Positions 59,662 to 64,000 of a stretch of DNA of 64,000 nucleotides are shown piece by piece. Position numbers and translations under genes: made by a program. A model generated the notes under the pieces. It was given only the letters and a program-made list of their open reading frames with translations. It had not been told where the DNA came from and did no database searches. The DNA comes from an uncultured Pelagibacteraceae bacterium. Its GTDB lineage: Bacteria > Pseudomonadota > Alphaproteobacteria > Pelagibacterales > Pelagibacteraceae. The stretch spans positions 62,001 through 126,000 of the forward strand of contig CACGAC010000002.1 of the NCBI GenBank assembly GCA_902571015.1. The letters are read 5' to 3'. Positions within the stretch are counted from its first letter, which is position 1. Each line of letters starts with the position of its first letter.

Positions 59662-60437
59662 TGATTATTTCCTCGTGGAATGTAAATTCTGTTCGAGCAC
59701 GTATTGAAAATATCAAAAGTTATCTTCTAAAATACAAACCTGATGTTGTGATGATGCAAGAAATTAAAACTGAGGATGTAAACTTTCCCTATGATGATTT
59801 TTCCTCAATGGACTATGAAAGTCATGTATTTGGTCAAAAAAGTTACAATGGTGTTGCTATTATTTCAAAAGGAAAATTAAAAAATATCAAAACAGACTTA
59901 ATCAAAGATAAACTAAAACAATCAAGAATAATCTCAGCTGAACTTGAACACAAAAAGAAAAATATTCAATTAATCAATATCTATACGCCAAATGGTAACC
60001 CTGTGGATACCGAAAAATATGATTACAAAAAAAAATGGCTTGATGATTTAATTAAACAATTAAAAGCTTTAACCAAAAAAAATCAAAATATAATCCTTGG
60101 TGGTGATTTTAACATTATTCCTGCAGCTGAGGATGTCTATAATCCAAAAAGCTTCGAAGACGATGCTCTATTTAGATTAGAAATAAGAAAAAAATTAAGA
60201 GAAATGATTAATCTAGGATTTAATGATGTTTATAGACATTTTAATGAAACTAAAGAAGGATATACTTTTTGGGATTACATGAGAGGTGCATGGCAAAAAA
60301 ACAATGGAATGAGAATAGATCATTTTTTAGTATCAAATTCTTTAATAGACCAAGTTAAAGGAATTAATATTAATAAAGATCCAAGAGGCCGTGAAAAACC
60401 ATCTGACCATACCCCAATAGAAATTACTTTAGCTTAA
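59661..60437 (+). CDS. xth: exodeoxyribonuclease III
   Basis: True start probably the Met of MIISSWNVNSVRARIENIKSYL (ATG overlaps erpA TAA); MMQEIKTED, GGDFNIIP, SDHTPIEI. Confidence 0.96.
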   Translation: MIISSWNVNSVRARIENIKSYLLKYKPDVVMMQEIKTEDVNFPYDDFSSMDYESHVFGQKSYNGVAIISKGKLKNIKTDLIKDKLKQSRIISAELEHKKKNIQLINIYTPNGNPVDTEKYDYKKKWLDDLIKQLKALTKKNQNIILGGDFNIIPAAEDVYNPKSFEDDALFRLEIRKKLREMINLGFNDVYRHFNETKEGYTFWDYMRGAWQKNNGMRIDHFLVSNSLIDQVKGININKDPRGREKPSDHTPIEITLA

Positions 60438-61427
60438 AGATTTTATTTTATTAACCAGCTCTTCGTTAATATGACGAGGGCCCTTATCTAATCTATTTTT
60501 ATGTCTTCTTTCCCCTGGAAGTCTAACTCCTTCAAATGATTTCATTTTATTAAAAAATTCTTCAGCGTGTTTCTGCCAATTAGTTCCTGAAGTTTTATCA
60601 GGTGAGATTGCAAGAATAAATTCTCCACCACTAGGAGGCCCGCCGTCATTATTATCTTTTGCAGCTGTCTCAAAGCTAAAATTATCACCAACTAATGCAC
60701 CAGCCATTAATTCTACCATCATTGCTATAGCAGAACCTTTATATCCACCAAAAGGAAGTAGTACACCACCATCCGCTATTGATCCTGGATCAGTTGTTTC
60801 TTTACCATCTTTAGTTAAACCAGTTCCAAGTGGAACTTTATGCCCTTCTCTTTTAGCAACTTGAACTTCACCCATGGCCATTGATGCAGTTGCCATATCG
60901 TAAACTACAGGAGTTTTTCCAGGTCTTGGCCATGCAAAAGAAATTGGATTTGTCCCAAACAAAGGTTTGATAGCTCCAGCGGGTGCTACAGCAGGCTTGT
61001 ATGATGTACAAGCAAATGCAACTAAACCATCTTCGGCCAATTTTTCTGTTTCAGGCCACATCGCAGCCATATGATGAGAATTATTTATAGCAAGTACAGC
61101 CACTCCATTTTCTTTTGCAGCTTTTGCTAATTCAGGTAATCCTTTATTTAAAACTACAGGGGCTAAACAATTATTCCCTTGAACTTTTATTACTGATGCT
61201 GAAATTTTTTTTACCTCAGGTTTTCCTTTACCATTAATTTTTCCGCTTTTTAAACCACTCACATATGCAGGCAACCTAAACAAACCATGAGATAAAGATC
61301 CATCTCTTTCAGCATTTCTTATTAAATCAGAGAGAATAGATGCTGTTTCATCATCACAGCCATTAGCTAGTAAAGTCTTTTTAGCTAAATCAAAAATTTC
61401 ATCTAATGTGAGGGAAACTGTACTCAT
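60429..61427 (-). CDS. Ldh family oxidoreductase (malate/L-lactate dehydrogenase type 2 family)
   Basis: SHGLFRLPAYVSGLKSGKING, INNSHHMAAMWPETEKLAEDGL, LFGTNPISFAWPRPGKTPVVYDMATA. Confidence 0.92.
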   Translation of the reverse strand: MSTVSLTLDEIFDLAKKTLLANGCDDETASILSDLIRNAERDGSLSHGLFRLPAYVSGLKSGKINGKGKPEVKKISASVIKVQGNNCLAPVVLNKGLPELAKAAKENGVAVLAINNSHHMAAMWPETEKLAEDGLVAFACTSYKPAVAPAGAIKPLFGTNPISFAWPRPGKTPVVYDMATASMAMGEVQVAKREGHKVPLGTGLTKDGKETTDPGSIADGGVLLPFGGYKGSAIAMMVELMAGALVGDNFSFETAAKDNNDGGPPSGGEFILAISPDKTSGTNWQKHAEEFFNKMKSFEGVRLPGERRHKNRLDKGPRHINEELVNKIKSLS

Positions 61428-61469
61428 CCCAATATTAGATATTATTAATGGTTAAAGATCAATTTTTAT

Positions 61470-62456
61470 TTAACAACCTTTAAAAGATTTAGACATATTA
61501 CCAATTAAATCGAAGTATAAATCTTTACCAGGGTTAAGAGTAGCTCCTAATGGATCGATAACCCCTGTTGCAACATTAGTATCTTTTGCTACAGCTTTAA
61601 TGATATCAGGATTAAATTGAGGCTCTGAAAATATACAGCTTACTTTATCATGCTCAATTACTTCTCTAATTTCTGCTAACTGCTCAGCACCAGGCATGAC
61701 ATCTGTATTTACCGTAAATGCACCTAAAACATTAATGTCAAACCTTTTTTCAAAGTATTGATAAGCATCATGAAAAACTATTGATTTAAAATCTTTATTT
61801 AATTCCGATTTAACTTTTTTAGTGAGTTTATCTAAGTCTTTATGAGCTTTTTCTAAATTTGCTTTATATTTAGCCTCATTTTTTGAGTCATTCTCAATTA
61901 AATGCTCTGCCATTTCACTTAAAATTACTTTTGCGTTCATTGGATCTAGCCAAATATGTGGATCATGTTCACCATGTGAATGCTCATCATGCCCATGTTC
62001 ATCCTCTTTGTGCCCATGTTCATCCTCTTTGTGCCCATGTTCATCCTCTTTATGACCATGTTCATCCTCTTTATGACCATGTTCATCAAAAATATTTCTT
62101 TCTCTAAATTTAAGTTTTGTTAACCCTTTAATTTCCATTAATTCAATTTTTTCAGCTTTTTTGGCAATCGATTTTAATGGTTTTTCTAAAAAATTTTCTA
62201 AGTCTTCACCAACCCAAAATACTAAATCAGCTTCTTGCAACATTTTCGCATGAGTTGGTTTAAGTGCAAATCCATGAGGAGAAGCATAACCGTCCACTAT
62301 TAAATCTGGTTTTGCCACCCCATCCATTAAATAGCTAGCTAGTGAATGTATTGGTTTAATTGATGTAACTACTTTAATTTCTGCATTTGCAGGTACAAAA
62401 ATAGTTAAGAATGATAATATTGATAAGATAAATGGTAATTTTTTTATGTTTTTCAT
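61470..62456 (-). CDS. znuA: zinc ABC transporter substrate-binding protein
   Basis: VVTSIKPIHSLASYLM, SPHGFALKPTHAKML, DPHIWLDPMNAKV, His-rich loop; divergent from znuCB. Confidence 0.95.
   Translation of the reverse strand: MKNIKKLPFILSILSFLTIFVPANAEIKVVTSIKPIHSLASYLMDGVAKPDLIVDGYASPHGFALKPTHAKMLQEADLVFWVGEDLENFLEKPLKSIAKKAEKIELMEIKGLTKLKFRERNIFDEHGHKEDEHGHKEDEHGHKEDEHGHKEDEHGHDEHSHGEHDPHIWLDPMNAKVILSEMAEHLIENDSKNEAKYKANLEKAHKDLDKLTKKVKSELNKDFKSIVFHDAYQYFEKRFDINVLGAFTVNTDVMPGAEQLAEIREVIEHDKVSCIFSEPQFNPDIIKAVAKDTNVATGVIDPLGATLNPGKDLYFDLIGNMSKSFKGC
61990..62089 (-). repeat. 21-bp in-frame tandem repeat encoding (DEHGHKE)n in ZnuA
   Basis: About four copies of ATG(A/C)CCATGTTCATCCTCTTT-like units on the + strand. 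Confidence 0.93.
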
Positions 62457-62473
62457 ATGTTGTATAATTTAAA

Positions 62474-62488
62474 TGTTATAATATAACA
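62474..62488. promoter_or_regulatory. Zur-box-like palindrome 1
   Basis: TGTTATA-A-TATAACA, perfect 7-1-7 palindrome between divergent znuA and znuC. Confidence 0.8.
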
Positions 62489-62491
62489 CTA

Positions 62492-62506
62492 TGTAATAAT
62501 ATAACA
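62492..62506. promoter_or_regulatory. Zur-box-like palindrome 2
   Basis: TGTAATA-A-TATAACA, one mismatched pair, centre 18 bp from palindrome 1. Confidence 0.65.
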
Positions 62507-62526
62507 TTTATAAGTCAAGGAATAAT

Positions 62527-63273
62527 ATGAGCTCAAATCAGAATATACTTGTGAAGTTAAATAGAGCTGGTTTTAGTCTAAATAATAAATGGCTTGTCAA
62601 AGGAGTATCACTACAAGTTGAAAAAGGAAAAATAGTTACTCTAATTGGTCCTAATGGATCAGGTAAAAGCACAACAGCTAAGATTGCACTAGGTATTTAT
62701 AAAAAAATTGATGGTTCTGTAGAAAAATACACTAGTAAAGTTGTATACGTCCCACAAAAAATCTCAATTGATTGGACACTACCACTAAGAGTAAACGATT
62801 TCATGGTATTAACAGAAAGTATTAGTAATGAATTAATTGATGAGGCCTTGTCTTTAACTGGTGTTATTCATCTAAAAGATAAAAATTTAGGTGATTTGTC
62901 TGGTGGAGAGTTTCAAAGAGTATTACTTGCAAGAGCCATTTCAAAGAAACCTGAGTTATTAGTGCTCGATGAACCAGTTCAAGGTGTAGATTTTACTGGT
63001 GAAATTGCTTTATACGAATTAATTAAAAAAATTTCTGATGAATTAAATTGTGGTATTTTATTAATATCTCACGACTTACATACCGTAATGAGTGCAACAG
63101 ATCATGTTGTTTGTTTGAATGGTCATGTATGTTGCTCAGGATCGCCAATGGATGTAGCAAAAAATAATGAATACAAAGCTTTGTTTGGAGAACAGGCTTC
63201 TCAAATTTTATCAAGGTATGAGCACAGACACGATCATATCCATACAAGTGAAGGTGAAATAAAGAAAAATTAA
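62527..63273 (+). CDS. znuC: zinc ABC transporter ATP-binding protein
   Basis: TLIGPNGSGKSTTAKIALG, LSGGEFQRVLLARAI, LLVLDEPVQGVD. Confidence 0.96.
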   Translation: MSSNQNILVKLNRAGFSLNNKWLVKGVSLQVEKGKIVTLIGPNGSGKSTTAKIALGIYKKIDGSVEKYTSKVVYVPQKISIDWTLPLRVNDFMVLTESISNELIDEALSLTGVIHLKDKNLGDLSGGEFQRVLLARAISKKPELLVLDEPVQGVDFTGEIALYELIKKISDELNCGILLISHDLHTVMSATDHVVCLNGHVCCSGSPMDVAKNNEYKALFGEQASQILSRYEHRHDHIHTSEGEIKKN

Positions 63274-64000
63274 ATGCTAGATGATTTTTTTATAAGAGCT
63301 TTAATAGCAGGTATTGGAGTTGCCATAGTTACTGGACCTCTTGGATGTTTCGTTGTTTGGAGAAGATTATCCTATTTTGGAGATACTTTAGCCCATTCTG
63401 CATTACTTGGAGTAACACTGGCTTACTCAATGGAATTCAATATAGCATTTTCAGTATTTATAATTTCGTCCTTAATAGCTTTAACCTTAATACAACTTCA
63501 AAAAAGAACTAATCTTCCAGGTGATGCTTTGCTTGGTCTTTTAGCTCACTCATCACTCGCAATAGGTCTTGTAGTCATTGGTTTTTTATCATTTATCAGA
63601 TTTGATATTATGGGATTATTATTTGGAGATATATTAGCTGTTACAGTTGATGATCTATTAATAATATGGATTGGAGGAGCATTAATCCTCTTAGTTCTAA
63701 AATTAATTTGGAAACCTTTGTTTGCATCAACGGTTAATTATGAATTGGCTGAGGCAGAAGGTTTAAATCCTGATCGTGCAAAAGCTGTTTTTACTATTTT
63801 GATGGCAGCGATTATTGCTATTTCAATAAAGATGGTTGGTTTATTATTAATTACAGGAATGTTGATCATACCAGCTGCAATGGCTAGAAATATCTCCTCA
63901 AGTCCTCAGAAAATGGTAATGTATTCAATTATAGGTGGATTGTTGTCTGTGATTTTGGGATTATTTTCTTCACTTGAATTTAATACTGCATCTGGACCTT
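63274..64000 (+). CDS. znuB: zinc ABC transporter permease, 3' truncated by window edge
   Basis: ORF reads MLDDFFIRALIAGIGVAIVTGPLGCFVVWRRLSYFGDTLAHSALLGVTLAYS..., ABC-3 permease family. Confidence 0.95.
   Translation, partial: MLDDFFIRALIAGIGVAIVTGPLGCFVVWRRLSYFGDTLAHSALLGVTLAYSMEFNIAFSVFIISSLIALTLIQLQKRTNLPGDALLGLLAHSSLAIGLVVIGFLSFIRFDIMGLLFGDILAVTVDDLLIIWIGGALILLVLKLIWKPLFASTVNYELAEAEGLNPDRAKAVFTILMAAIIAISIKMVGLLLITGMLIIPAAMARNISSSPQKMVMYSIIGGLLSVILGLFSSLEFNTASGP

Noticed and set aside
61990-62089. CRISPR-like short repeats
   Set aside because: Contiguous 21-bp units with no spacers, in frame within znuA; no cas genes
61883-62107. + strand 74-aa ORF with HVHPLCAHVHPLCAHVHPLYDHVH repeats
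   Set aside because: Mirror translation of the ZnuA DEHGHKE repeat on the opposite strand

Overview
AT-rich, densely packed bacterial chromosome segment. Gene content, tiny intergenic gaps and low GC are most consistent with an alphaproteobacterium of the SAR11/Pelagibacterales type (inference, no search run). About 60 CDSs are supported, mostly housekeeping: ribH-nusB-thiL, hppA, rpmF-plsX-ihfA-merR, ctaA, metY, rplM-rpsI, argC, hom, metG-holB-tmk-dacC, recG, tgt, gyrA, ssb, uvrA, yajC-secDF, tatABC-serS, scpAB, argS, dgt, xth and znuABC. There are four tRNAs: Glu, Pro, Ser and Lys. No rRNA or CRISPR array was seen. The accessory part is about 15.0-20.5 kb: an MGMT-like gene, a 53% GC anomalous patch, a tyrosine recombinase, glycosyltransferases and a GIY-YIG ORF that starts 2 nt after the CCA of tRNA-Glu. 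Other notable items: (i) a tandem pair of H-type pseudoknot SAM riboswitches (SAM-II then SAM-V like) before metY; (ii) serS split by a frameshift at an A9 tract, with the missing N-terminus readable in another frame; (iii) two Zur-box-like palindromes between znuA and znuC, and a 21-bp tandem repeat encoding a His-rich loop in ZnuA; (iv) several micro-ORFs missing from the ORF track.
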